Source: Pollutimonas sp963706785 (GTDB lineage Bacteria > Pseudomonadota > Gammaproteobacteria > Burkholderiales > Burkholderiaceae_B). From it: DNA of 64,000 nucleotides. The notes beneath the pieces were generated by a model that was not told where the DNA came from, made no database searches, and saw only the letters and a program-made list of their open reading frames with translations. The DNA lies in the NCBI GenBank assembly GCA_963706785.1, contig CAVPNJ010000004.1, forward strand, positions 1 through 64,000, read 5' to 3'. The position numbers and the translations under genes were made by a program. This document shows, one piece after another, positions 27,796 through 36,909 of this stretch. Every line of letters begins with the position of its first letter. Within the stretch, counting starts at the first letter, position 1.

Positions 27796-28587
27796 ATGAT
27801 GAATATCGATATATCAGGCAAAACCGCCGTCGTCACCGGCTCGACCAGCGGCATTGGCTTGGCGGTTGCCAAAGGCCTGGCACAAGCCGGCGCGTGCGTC
27901 GTGGTGAATGGTCGTTCGCAGGGTACAGTTGACAAGGCAATAGAGGCAGTCAAGCAACATTTCCCTGAAGCCTTGGTGCGCGGCGTCGCCGCCGACCTTG
28001 GTACGGCCGAGGGCTGCGCAAAACTGACAGCAGCCGAACCACGCTGCGACATTCTAATCAACAATCTGGGCATATACGGCACGCAACCATTCTTTGAAAT
28101 TGACGACGCCGAATGGAGCCGCTATTTCGAGGTGAACATCATGTCCGGCGTGCGTCTGGCACGCGCATATATGCCCGCCATGCTTGAGCAGGACTGGGGA
28201 CGAGTCGTGTTTATTTCGTCCGAATCAGCGTTGAACATTCCGGCCGACATGATTCACTACGGTTTCAGTAAAACGGCGTTGCTCGGAATTGCTCGCGGCT
28301 TGGCCAAATTCGCCGCAGGTAGCGGTGTGACCGTCAATTCAGTATTGCCGGGTCCCACTCTTTCAGAAGGTGCCGCGGAAATGCTGATGGCATCCGCAGC
28401 TGAAGGCCAGACACTGAAAGAGGCTGGCATCGCGTTCGTTAAAACACATCGCCCAAGCTCCATCATCCAACGTGCGGCGACCCTTGAAGAGGTCGCCAAT
28501 ATGGTGGTCTATGTGGCTTCGCCACTGTCCTCCGCGACCACCGGAGCTGCCCTGCGGGTAGAGGGTGGCGTTGTCGATAGCCTATAA
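27796..28587 (+). CDS. Short-chain dehydrogenase/reductase
   Basis: Protein of 263 residues with the classical SDR features: GSTSGIG nucleotide-binding loop, NNLG in ILINNLGIYG, the catalytic Ser in VFISSES and YxxxK in HYGFSK. It is an NAD(P)-dependent oxidoreductase, most likely on an alcohol or oxo group of a catabolite. ATG 27796 (or 27799) places the first strand correctly; the open frame back to the TTG at 27730 adds residues outside the domain. The following oxidase gene starts 49 bases later. Confidence 0.87.
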   Translation: MMNIDISGKTAVVTGSTSGIGLAVAKGLAQAGACVVVNGRSQGTVDKAIEAVKQHFPEALVRGVAADLGTAEGCAKLTAAEPRCDILINNLGIYGTQPFFEIDDAEWSRYFEVNIMSGVRLARAYMPAMLEQDWGRVVFISSESALNIPADMIHYGFSKTALLGIARGLAKFAAGSGVTVNSVLPGPTLSEGAAEMLMASAAEGQTLKEAGIAFVKTHRPSSIIQRAATLEEVANMVVYVASPLSSATTGAALRVEGGVVDSL

Positions 28588-28636
28588 GGCTGCGCAGATG
28601 CCCTGGCTTTTTTGAATTCGTGAAAGGAAAAACACT

Positions 28637-29872
28637 TTGAATGATATAAACCCCGATGTTAGTTCCGTTGATTCGGCCGAGCCTCGGAACCATGCACGGC
28701 GCGATATGTTTCGCCTGGCTGGTGCCGGGTTCACCACCGTTGCGCTGTCAGCATCCGGAATGGTCCGCGCGCAGGTAGCCGAAGAAGCAAACACCGAATC
28801 GATGATGATCGAACGCAAAGGGATCAATAAGAATATCGATGTTTTCAATATTGATTTGCTGGAAGAACAAGCCAAGCAGAAGTATGGCAACGGCACCTAT
28901 GTTTTTGTGTCACACGGATCTGGCGAGCAATGGACTCTGGCAGAGAATCGGCGCGCTTTTGGCGACTATGTCTTTACCCCGCACCGTATGCGAGGTGTTG
29001 TCCGAGAAAAAATCGACACTTCGCTTACCTTGCTGGGTGAAAAGCTGCCCCACCCGATCATAGTCACGCCGTTTGGTAGCCACGGCCTGCACCATCCGGC
29101 CGGCGAAGTGGCAACGGCCGAAGGCGCGGCCAAATCGGGCGCACTAGTGACGGTATCCAGCGCTTCGACCCGCAGCATGGAAGACATTGCCAAGGCGTCC
29201 ACCGGACCGAAATGGTTTCAGATGTATCTGAACGTCGATGAAGGGCTGTCTAAAGAGGTACTGCAGCGCGCCCGTGATTCGGGCTTCAAAGCCATCGTTT
29301 TTACCATTGACGCCATCGGCCAAGGCTCATCAGACGAATACATGCGCCTGGGCAAGCCCAGGCCATGGCTGCCTTACGGCAACTTTCCGACGGGTAGCGC
29401 CAATGCTTTCAAGACAAACTTGACATGGAGCGATGTTGAGTTCATAGGCAAGATCACCGGACTTCCAGTAATTGTTAAAGGAATTACGCGTCCAGAAGAT
29501 GCGGTGGCGGCAGTTAAAGCCGGCGCGGCGGCAATTCAAGTGTCGAACCATGGCGGGCGGGCCTTGGACGGAACACCGGCGGCCATTACTGTACTGCCGG
29601 AAATTGCTCAGGCCTTACAGGGCGATGTGCCCGTTATTATGGATAGCGGGATTCGACGTGGTACCGATATCGTGAAAGCGCTGGCGCTGGGCGCCGATGC
29701 GGTCGCCATTGGCCGTCCGCTAATGTACGGTTTGACCGTCGGCGGCTCCGGCGGCGTGAACGGTGTGATTGATTTCATGCAGCGTGAATTGGTCAATACC
29801 GTATTGCATTGCGGTGTTGACAATATCGCCAAGCTTGATAGCACCCATGTACGGCGGACTCGCCAAAACTAG
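28637..29872 (+). CDS. FMN-dependent alpha-hydroxy-acid oxidase with Tat-like signal
   Basis: Protein of 411 residues of the lactate/glycolate oxidase family: FMN barrel motifs VTPFGSHGLHHPAGEVATAE, KWFQMYLNVDEG, VSNHGGRALDGTPA with the catalytic His/Arg pair, and GIRRGTDIVKALALGADAVA. The first 46 residues form a twin-arginine-like signal (HARRDMFRLAGAGF, then a hydrophobic stretch ending MVRAQ), which implies export of the folded flavoprotein. It starts with TTG 28637; AAGGA lies eight bases upstream, and the nearby ATG is out of frame. It probably oxidises a 2-hydroxy acid in the periplasm and passes electrons to the quinone pool or oxygen. Export is inferred from sequence only. Confidence 0.82.
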   Translation: MNDINPDVSSVDSAEPRNHARRDMFRLAGAGFTTVALSASGMVRAQVAEEANTESMMIERKGINKNIDVFNIDLLEEQAKQKYGNGTYVFVSHGSGEQWTLAENRRAFGDYVFTPHRMRGVVREKIDTSLTLLGEKLPHPIIVTPFGSHGLHHPAGEVATAEGAAKSGALVTVSSASTRSMEDIAKASTGPKWFQMYLNVDEGLSKEVLQRARDSGFKAIVFTIDAIGQGSSDEYMRLGKPRPWLPYGNFPTGSANAFKTNLTWSDVEFIGKITGLPVIVKGITRPEDAVAAVKAGAAAIQVSNHGGRALDGTPAAITVLPEIAQALQGDVPVIMDSGIRRGTDIVKALALGADAVAIGRPLMYGLTVGGSGGVNGVIDFMQRELVNTVLHCGVDNIAKLDSTHVRRTRQN

Positions 29873-29884
29873 TTCAAAGGAACA

Positions 29885-29953
29885 CGGGTCGCGGGCGGCC
29901 ACCGGTAATTAAGTTCACTTACCTGAAAACCTTAATGGTGCCGCCCGACCGGG
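29885..29953. repeat. Long imperfect inverted repeat
   Basis: The left arm 29885-29903 and right arm 29937-29953 pair as GGTCG/GGGCGGC/ACC blocks with small bulges around a 33-base loop. It follows the oxidase gene but has no T-tract, so it may be a rho-dependent stop or mRNA-stabilising hairpin. The rest of 29954-30122 is AT-rich and probably carries the mrp promoter. Confidence 0.4.
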
Positions 29954-30122
29954 TGCCGATTCCTTCCACGAAAGTATTCTATTAATTAAAAAAATCATCT
30001 TTTAAATTAAAATACTAAGGACTTAAAAGGAAAGCAGAGGCAAAAAAAACGAGGCTTTCGCAAAGCCGACAGCAACATATCGTATTATAAGGGTTAGATT
30101 CATCCACCAACTCTCGCCCCTG

Positions 30123-33050
30123 ATGCCCTTAGTTTTTATTCTTGCCCTGCCTTTTGCGGGCAGCATTATTGCTGCGTTGCTGCCGTCCAATGCGCGAAAG
30201 CTTGAAGCGTGGCTAGCTGGTTTCGTGGCCGTAGCCTGCTCCATTCTGGTCTTTACCCAATTCCCCAACGTCGCTGACGGCAGAGTCGTCAAGACTGTTG
30301 TGCCCTGGATTCCCAGCTTAGGGGCAGACTTTACGCTGCGCATGGACGGCTACTCATGGCTATTCTCCATGATCATAACGGTCATGGGTGCCCTGATCGT
30401 CCTGTACGCGCGTTACTACCTATCGCCCCAAGACCCCGTCCCGCGTTTCTTTGCTTTTTTTCAAGCATTCATGGGATCGATGTTGGGCGTCGTGTTGTCG
30501 GGAAACCTGATCCAGTTGGTCATATTCTGGGAGCTGACCAGTCTGTCGTCATTCATGCTGATAGCCTACTGGTACCATCGGCTCGATGCCAGGCGTGGCG
30601 CCCGCATGTCACTTACTATCACAGGAGCCGGCGGCTTGTGCCTGCTGGCCGGCATGCTCATGATCGGGCATGTAGTGGGAAGCTATGATCTTGATGTAGT
30701 ACTGGCGTCGGGCGATCTGATTCGAACGCACCCGTGGTATCCGACCATGCTGGTGCTCGTTGCATTAGGCGCGCTGACCAAAAGCGCCCAATTTCCATTC
30801 CATATCTGGTTGCCCAACGCGATGGCGGCGCCCACGCCGGTGTCGGCCTATTTACACTCCGCCACGATGGTCAAAGCGGGCGTATTCTTGCTGGCTCGCT
30901 TCTGGCCGGTTATGGCCGGCACGCAGGAGTGGACCTGGATCATAGGCGGAGCCGGGCTCTGTTCGCTGGCGCTAGGCGCTTACGCCGCTACATTCCAATT
31001 GGATATGAAAGGGGTGCTCGCCTATTCCACTATCAGTCACCTGGGCTTGATAACCCTGCTATTGGGGATGAATAGCGAACTAGCCTTGATAGCAGCGGTT
31101 TTCCACATGATCAACCATGCGACATTCAAGGCATCGCTATTCATGGCAGCGGGTATTGTCGACCATGAAACCGGCACGCGCGACCTGACGCGATTATCGG
31201 GACTATATCGAAGCATGCCAATCACCACCACGCTTGCCGTCGTGGCGGCCGCATCCATGGCTGGTGTACCTTTGCTTAACGGTTTCATATCGAAGGAAAT
31301 GTTTTTTGCGGAAACCGTATTTGTCAGTGGCGATTGGCAAACCCGATTCGCCTTGCCTATTGCCGCCGTCATTGCAAGCGCATTGAGCGTGGCGTATTCC
31401 TTGCGATTCATTATGCAGGCTTTTTTTGGCCCGCCGCCACGGGACCTTCCTCGCGTACCTCACGAACCGCCATTGCGCATGCTGATCCCTAGCGGCATCT
31501 TGGTGCTGATTTGCCTGGTTGTAGGCATGTTCCCCAGTTTTACCGTCGGCCCTTTCCTGCAAAACGCTGCAGTTTCCATTCTGGGTGCGGATACGCCGGC
31601 ATATAGCCTGCGCTTGTGGCACGGCTTCAACATTCCACTGGCAATGAGCTTCCTGGCCCTGGCAGGCGGTGTCGGGCTGTTATGGCTGCTGCGGCATCGA
31701 CATCGCACGCGCCCGGGCAAGGCCCCGCTAATATATCGATTCGATGGCCGGCGCACGTTTGAATCAACGCTAGAAGGTCTGGACACCCTAGCGGCCTTTA
31801 TCCTTGACTGGACCCGTTCGCCACGCTTGCAGCCACAACTGCTCCTGATCGTTCTGGCGACGTTCTTCGTGGCCATGTTGCCCTTGTTGCGCGGCACATG
31901 GTTCCAACCTGAGATTTCCACCCCCGTCGATCCATTCTTTGCCTTGATGTGGATGGCGGGCGCTGCATGCGCTATCGGGGCCGCGCGCCAGGCCAAATAC
32001 CATCGAGCCGCATCGTTGTTGCTTGCAGGCGGCGCCGGGTTGGTTACCGCCCTTACCTTTGCATGGCTTTCGGCACCCGACCTGGCACTTACCCAGTTGG
32101 CCGTCGAAGTCGTGACACTAGTGCTGATTCTACTGGGACTACGCTGGCTGCCGCCACGCGTGGAAGGTGATGATGAGCAGCCGATCCAAAAATCGCTACG
32201 TGCCTATATACGCCGCTTTCGCGACCTGATCATTGCGATAATCAGCGGGGCTGGCTTGTCTGCGATTGCCTATGCGGTATTGACGCGACCTCATCCCGAG
32301 GGAATTTCATCCTTTTTTGTCAAGCAATCAGTTCCACTTGGCGGCGGCGCAAACGTCGTCAACGTGATACTGGTCGACTTCCGCGGCTTCGATACCTTCG
32401 GCGAGATCACGGTGCTCGGCATTGTGGCCCTGACTGTGTTTGCCTTACTGCGACGCTTCCGTCCCCCGCTTGAAAGTCTGACCTTGCCCACCGCCAGGCA
32501 GCATCTGCCCACACATGGTAAGTTGCTGGACCGCTTCGCCGAACCGGATCCGCGCGCACTGATACCGGATGGCGTCATGAAGGTGCCAGCTGTGCTGGTG
32601 CGTCTGCTCTTGCCCATGGCTGCACTCATCTCCATGTACTTCCTGATACGGGGGCACAACCTTCCGGGCGGCGGCTTCGTCGGTGGTCTCATCATGGCTA
32701 CAGCGATCATCCTGCAATATATGGTGGGTGGCGTTATATGGGTCGAAGCACGTCAGCGTATTCACCCTCAAAACTGGATCGCCATCGGTTTGCTGCTTGC
32801 GGGCACGGCGGCAATGGCCGTCTGGTGGGCATCCAAACCGTTTCTGGCGGCGTTGAACTGGGATGTCGTGCTACCCATCGTCGGGCATGTCCATTTATCG
32901 ACCGTGCTGCTATTTGATATCGGGGTGTATATGTTGGTGGTCGGCGCCACTGTCCTGATGCTGGTCGCACTGGCTCACCAATCTCTACGTTTACATCGCA
33001 AACCTATACCGGCCGCAACCGCGCCGAATGTTATCGAAGGAGCCCAATAA
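30123..33050 (+). CDS. mrpA: Mrp-type Na+(K+)/H+ antiporter subunit A (with fused MnhB-like domain)
   Basis: Protein of 975 residues and about 25 membrane segments. The N-terminal two thirds is a NuoL-like antiporter module (LVIFWELTSLSSFMLIAYWY; PNAMAAPTPVSAYLHSATMV; FHMINHATFKASLFM). The C-terminal region has the MrpA tail (LTQLAVEVVTLVLILLGL; VILVDFRGFDTFGEI) and a MnhB-like domain (PGGGFVGGLIMATAIILQYM), so subunit B is fused here rather than encoded separately. It is the largest subunit of the cation/proton antiporter that supports pH and salt tolerance. It starts the mrpACDEFG operon and shares its last base with the mrpC start. Confidence 0.92.
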   Translation: MPLVFILALPFAGSIIAALLPSNARKLEAWLAGFVAVACSILVFTQFPNVADGRVVKTVVPWIPSLGADFTLRMDGYSWLFSMIITVMGALIVLYARYYLSPQDPVPRFFAFFQAFMGSMLGVVLSGNLIQLVIFWELTSLSSFMLIAYWYHRLDARRGARMSLTITGAGGLCLLAGMLMIGHVVGSYDLDVVLASGDLIRTHPWYPTMLVLVALGALTKSAQFPFHIWLPNAMAAPTPVSAYLHSATMVKAGVFLLARFWPVMAGTQEWTWIIGGAGLCSLALGAYAATFQLDMKGVLAYSTISHLGLITLLLGMNSELALIAAVFHMINHATFKASLFMAAGIVDHETGTRDLTRLSGLYRSMPITTTLAVVAAASMAGVPLLNGFISKEMFFAETVFVSGDWQTRFALPIAAVIASALSVAYSLRFIMQAFFGPPPRDLPRVPHEPPLRMLIPSGILVLICLVVGMFPSFTVGPFLQNAAVSILGADTPAYSLRLWHGFNIPLAMSFLALAGGVGLLWLLRHRHRTRPGKAPLIYRFDGRRTFESTLEGLDTLAAFILDWTRSPRLQPQLLLIVLATFFVAMLPLLRGTWFQPEISTPVDPFFALMWMAGAACAIGAARQAKYHRAASLLLAGGAGLVTALTFAWLSAPDLALTQLAVEVVTLVLILLGLRWLPPRVEGDDEQPIQKSLRAYIRRFRDLIIAIISGAGLSAIAYAVLTRPHPEGISSFFVKQSVPLGGGANVVNVILVDFRGFDTFGEITVLGIVALTVFALLRRFRPPLESLTLPTARQHLPTHGKLLDRFAEPDPRALIPDGVMKVPAVLVRLLLPMAALISMYFLIRGHNLPGGGFVGGLIMATAIILQYMVGGVIWVEARQRIHPQNWIAIGLLLAGTAAMAVWWASKPFLAALNWDVVLPIVGHVHLSTVLLFDIGVYMLVVGATVLMLVALAHQSLRLHRKPIPAATAPNVIEGAQ

Positions 33051-33394
33051 TGGAAATGGTGCTTTCCATCGCCATAGGCGTGCTTGCCGGCTCAGGTATT
33101 TGGCTGCTGCTTCGGCCCAGGACGTTCCAAGTCATTATGGGCCTCTCGCTGATTTCTTATGCAGTGAATCTCTTTATTTTCGGTATGGGGCGCATCACCT
33201 TGGGCGCTCCGCCAGTAATCAATACTGAATGGGGCTCCGACGCCAGTCACTATGCAGACCCCCTTCCGCAGGCTCTAGTCCTTACTGCCATCGTGATCGG
33301 CTTTGCCACGACAGCGCTATTTCTCGTCGTAATGCTGGCCTCGCGCGGGCTTTCGGATACTGACCACGTCGATGGCCGGGAGACACGCCGGTGA
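33050..33394 (+). CDS. mrpC: Mrp antiporter subunit C
   Basis: Protein of 114 residues with three membrane segments, homologous to NuoK. The family hallmarks are visible: IGVLAGSGIWLLLRPRTFQV, LSLISYAVNLFIF and DPLPQALVLTAIVIGFATTA. It starts on the base that ends mrpA and overlaps mrpD by four bases (GTGA). Part of the membrane arm of the antiporter. Confidence 0.93.
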   Translation: MEMVLSIAIGVLAGSGIWLLLRPRTFQVIMGLSLISYAVNLFIFGMGRITLGAPPVINTEWGSDASHYADPLPQALVLTAIVIGFATTALFLVVMLASRGLSDTDHVDGRETRR

Positions 33395-35029
33395 ACGAGT
33401 GGTCTCAACATTTGCCGATTCTTCCGGTCGCGATACCGTTAGTGGTTGGCGCCGCCATGCTGATACTGCGCGACTCGCAACGGCGCGCGCGGCTAGTGCT
33501 AAGCACGGTTTCGATTGCAGCCCAGCTGTATGTCGCCATTACCTTGCTGTGTATGACGGCCGGCTTCGTCCCCAGCAATTGGCCCGACGGCATTGGGGTC
33601 TACCTGCTTGGCGACTGGCCGGCGCCTTTTGGCATCGTCGCCGTCGTAGATCGCCTATCGACCATCATGTTGGTACTTACCGCCGTGCTGGGTGCGACTA
33701 CGTGGATCTATGCGACCGCAAGATGGGACCGGGCCGGCGTGCACTTCCATCCTTTGTTCCAGTTCCTGCTAATGGGCTTGAACGGAGCGTTCCTCACCGG
33801 AGACCTCTTCAATCTGTTCGTATTTTTTGAGGTATTGCTGGCCGCGTCTTACGGCCTGATGCTCCATGGGTCGGGCAAGGCACGTGTCGCCGCGGGGTTG
33901 CATTACATTGTCGTCAACCTTCTGGCCTCGTTCCTGCTTTTGATTGCAATGGCGTTGATTTATGGCGTAACAGGCACCTTAAACATGGCCGACCTGGCAG
34001 CAAGAGCCGGAGAACTGGCCGGCGTAGACCGACGCCTGTTTGAGGCCGGCGCCGCCATCCTGGGTATTGCCTTTCTTATCAAGGCAGCCGCGTGGCCGCT
34101 TAACTTCTGGTTACCCGCAGCCTACGCCAATGCCTGCGCCCCGGTTGCCGGTATCTTTGCCATCATGACCAAGGTGGGTATTTATGCCTTGCTACGGATA
34201 GGTTCGTTATTGTTACCCAGCGGAGCACCCGCCGCATTCGGTGGAGAATGGATGTTCCCCGTAGGGATGGCAACCTTGGTATTTGGCGCCATCGGCCTGC
34301 TGGCAGCACCTCAGGCGGAAAGGCAAGCCGGATATTGCATCATCATGTCATCGGGCACCTTACTGGCCGCGCTAGGCATGCCGGGCGTTACGCTGACCGG
34401 ACCTGCTTTGTTCTACCTTATCAGTTCTGTGTTGGCGCTGGGCGCTTTCTTCATGCTGCTCGAAATGGTGGAACGCACTCAGGCATTCGGCGCCGACCTG
34501 CTGGCCGTCAGCCTTGAAGCATTCGACCTTGAAGATCCTGAACCGGCCGACCACTCCGACGATGTGGTGGGTGTGGCTATTCCGGCTGCCATGGCCTTTC
34601 TAGGAATGGCCTTCATTGCCTGTGCCCTGCTCGTTACAGGCCTGCCGCCCCTTTCGGGATTCGTGGCGAAGTTTTCACTGCTTTCAGCGGCGCTACAAAC
34701 TTCGGCTACTGACACGCCTTCCGTCGCCGCGTGGAGCCTGGTCGCCGGTGTTCTGATATCGGGCCTGGCGGGCATCATTGCCCTGGGCCGCACCGGCATA
34801 CGCCTGTTTTGGAGCTCTGAAGAATCGGTTACGCCTAGGCTGCGTATCAGCGAGGCAGGGCCCGTTGGCGTCGCTGGTACTCGCCTGCGTTGCCCTGGCA
34901 TTCTGGGCCGGCCCGGTAATGAATTTTGTTGAAAAGACAGCTGAATACCTGGATCGTCCGGCCATTTATATTAATGCAGTGCTAACGCAACATTCGGTTC
35001 GCGGAGTCGCGCCAGGAGCCCACTTATGA
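33391..35029 (+). pseudogene. mrpD: Mrp antiporter subunit D, frameshifted at 34858-34863
   Basis: NuoN/NuoM-like antiporter subunit with about 14 membrane segments (LNGAFLTGDLFNLFVFFEVL; LPAAYANACAPVAGIFAIMT; GLPPLSGFVAKFSLLSAAL). It starts with GTG 33391. After RISEAGP the frame changes to a charged tail and stops at 34932. Dropping one base in GGGCCC (34858-34863) restores LASLVLACVALAFWAGPVMN, a last membrane helix, and a stop at 35029 that overlaps mrpE by four bases, exactly as expected for this operon. Only the last helix is affected in the sequence as given. Confidence 0.85.
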
Positions 35030-35514
35030 AGCGCTCGGCAAACTGGCTTTTTCTGCCCATAGTGCTGCTCATTTTATGGCTGCTGCTAAACGACACGCTG
35101 TCGGTCGGACAAATTGTGCTGGGGGCGATACTGGCTTTATTGCTAGGCTGGGCCGCGATGGCCTTGCGGCCTTTGCAGGCCTATCCCAAGCATCCTCTTG
35201 TCATGATCAAGCTTGTCGTCCATGTAGCGATTGATATTACGCGTTCCAACATCGACGTCGCGCGCATCATATTGCTAGGTAGCCGCTCCGGCGCCACCCC
35301 CGGTTTTATCAAGATTCCGCTACGGATTCGCGACCCGCACGGCCTTGCAGCGCTGGCTTGCATTGTTACCTACACTCCCGGTACGGTGTGGTCCGACTAT
35401 TCCGAGGACGACAGCATTTTGACCTTGCATGTGCTCGACTTAAAAGATGAAAGCGAATGGTTGGATACCATTCAGCACCGATACGAACGCCCATTGATGG
35501 AGATCTTCGAATGA
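35026..35514 (+). CDS. mrpE: Mrp antiporter subunit E
   Basis: Protein of 162 residues with two to three N-terminal membrane helices and a cytoplasmic domain. ITRSNIDVARIILLG, FIKIPLRIRDPHGLAALACI and TYTPGTVWSDYSEDDSILTL are standard MrpE blocks. Start and stop overlap mrpD and mrpF by four bases each, so the unit is tightly coupled. Confidence 0.92.
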   Translation: MKRSANWLFLPIVLLILWLLLNDTLSVGQIVLGAILALLLGWAAMALRPLQAYPKHPLVMIKLVVHVAIDITRSNIDVARIILLGSRSGATPGFIKIPLRIRDPHGLAALACIVTYTPGTVWSDYSEDDSILTLHVLDLKDESEWLDTIQHRYERPLMEIFE

Positions 35515-35792
35515 CTAACCTCGTTTACTGGGCTGCCACTTTCGCCCTGGGATGCTTCGTGCTGGGTCTGGCCTGCGCAGTACTTCGCCTGCTGCGCGGG
35601 CCGACCGCATCCGATCGCGTCCTTGCGCTGGATACTACCTATATCAACGGTATGCTCATCTTGCTCGTGTTGGGACTGCAGTTTAATTCCAGCCTTTATT
35701 TCGACATCGCCTTGTTGATCAGTATGTTCGGTTTTGTGGGGTCGGTTGCGATGGCCAAGTTTCTTCTACGCGGCGAGGTCATCGAACCATGA
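35511..35792 (+). CDS. mrpF: Mrp antiporter subunit F
   Basis: Protein of 93 residues with three membrane helices; RLLRGPTASDRVLALDT and FGFVGSVAMAKFLLRGEVIE are the MrpF signatures. ATG 35511 overlaps the mrpE stop by four bases and is preferred to the longer frame from 35457. The stop overlaps mrpG by four bases. Confidence 0.92.
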   Translation: MTNLVYWAATFALGCFVLGLACAVLRLLRGPTASDRVLALDTTYINGMLILLVLGLQFNSSLYFDIALLISMFGFVGSVAMAKFLLRGEVIEP

Positions 35793-36124
35793 TCGAAAAT
35801 CTGCCATTTTGGGCGGCAATTCCGGCGGCCATACTACTGGTGTTTAGCGGCATCCTGACGCTTACGGGCTCGTTGGGTCTGTTGCGACTGCCCGACTTTT
35901 ATACTCGCATACACGCTCCTACGTTGGGCAATACGCTGGGTGTATTTTTTGTGCTGCTCGCTTCGATACTGGTCTCTTCGGCAATCGAACATCGCTTCGT
36001 GGTTCACCAGATACTGATCACGGTTTTTCTGGTGATTACGTCGCCCGTAACGGCCATGCTATTGATGCGAGCCGCTATCCGACGTCAGCTGCGAGTCCAA
36101 CAAAAGGAAGAAGACGGAGCCTGA
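35789..36124 (+). CDS. mrpG: Mrp antiporter subunit G
   Basis: Protein of 111 residues with three membrane helices and the MrpG pattern GILTLTGSLGLLRLPDFYTR followed by IHAPTLGNTLGV, with TSPVTAMLLMRAAIR near the end. It closes the mrp operon. No clear terminator hairpin follows before the next gene's ribosome site at 36250. Confidence 0.92.
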   Translation: MIENLPFWAAIPAAILLVFSGILTLTGSLGLLRLPDFYTRIHAPTLGNTLGVFFVLLASILVSSAIEHRFVVHQILITVFLVITSPVTAMLLMRAAIRRQLRVQQKEEDGA

Positions 36125-36263
36125 CAGCCGCAGATGAAACGTTGTGTACGCGGTGCCGCTAACGTAATATTTCTAGTTACACCTGCTGTCATGTGACTCT
36201 ATATACTGATTATTGCAGACTCGTGTGGGTCTATAAGAATTGATTCCTAAAAGGAGTACATCG

Positions 36264-36780
36264 ATGATGCATACTCAGTCCACATCTTTTTCCCGTATGA
36301 AGCTTACGGCATGGTGCGTCGCAGCTCTACTGGCCGCTCCCGTGGCAATGGCCGCTGGCGCCGGCAGTTCCAGCCAAAGACAATTCCGACATCGAAGCGC
36401 GCTACCAGGCAGATGTTGCCCGCTGCAATACTGGTCAAACGAACCAGGACAAAACGACTTGCCTGCGCGAGGCCGGGGCCGCCCGCGACGAAGCCAGACA
36501 CCACCGCTTGTCCAGCAATAACCAGGCTTACGATCAAAATCAAGTCCAAAGATGCCAGGCCCTGCCCGCGGGCGACCGCGACGAATGCATGTTGCAAATG
36601 TCCGGTCAAAACACGCTCACTAAAGGCAGCGTGGGCAGCGGTGGTGTTTTGCGCGAAACAACAATCACGACGCCAGCCGCCCCGGAAACCGCAACCGATG
36701 CCAATACAGGCGTGACGCCCCCGCCGACCCCGGCCGTTCCTGAACCGATAACCGTACCCGGAACTGGCGTCGACAAGTAA
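36264..36780 (+). pseudogene. Small secreted Cys-containing protein of unknown function, frameshifted near 36370
   Basis: ATG 36264 has a perfect AAGGAG eight bases upstream and encodes a Sec signal peptide (MKLTAWCVAALLAAPVAMAA). After AGAGSS the frame fails. A neighbouring frame continues in natural protein sequence, AKDNSDIEARYQADVARCN, then REAGAARDEARHHRLSSNNQ, QRCQALPAGDRDECMLQMSG and a Pro/Thr-rich tail to 36780. A single indel near 36370-36380 would give about 171 residues with four cysteines in the mature part (RCN, TTCLRE, QRCQ, ECML). I do not recognise the family. It is probably periplasmic. The gene ends at a terminator. Confidence 0.6.
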
Positions 36781-36799
36781 ACGCCCAACAGGTCAAACA

Positions 36800-36831
36800 A
36801 AAGGTCGCATGCCTAGGCGTGCGGCCTTTTA
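36800..36831. terminator. Hairpin terminator between convergent genes
   Basis: AAGGTCGCATGC and GCGTGCGGCCTTTT pair around CTAG with A- and T-rich flanks, so it can stop the secreted-protein gene on plus and kup on minus. Confidence 0.65.
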
Positions 36832-36909
36832 TCTTGCGGCTTTTCGAATTTCCCGCCCCGGGTTTTACCGACGATGCCGCATGGTTTGATCCGCTCGAAA
36901 GAAGCGACG

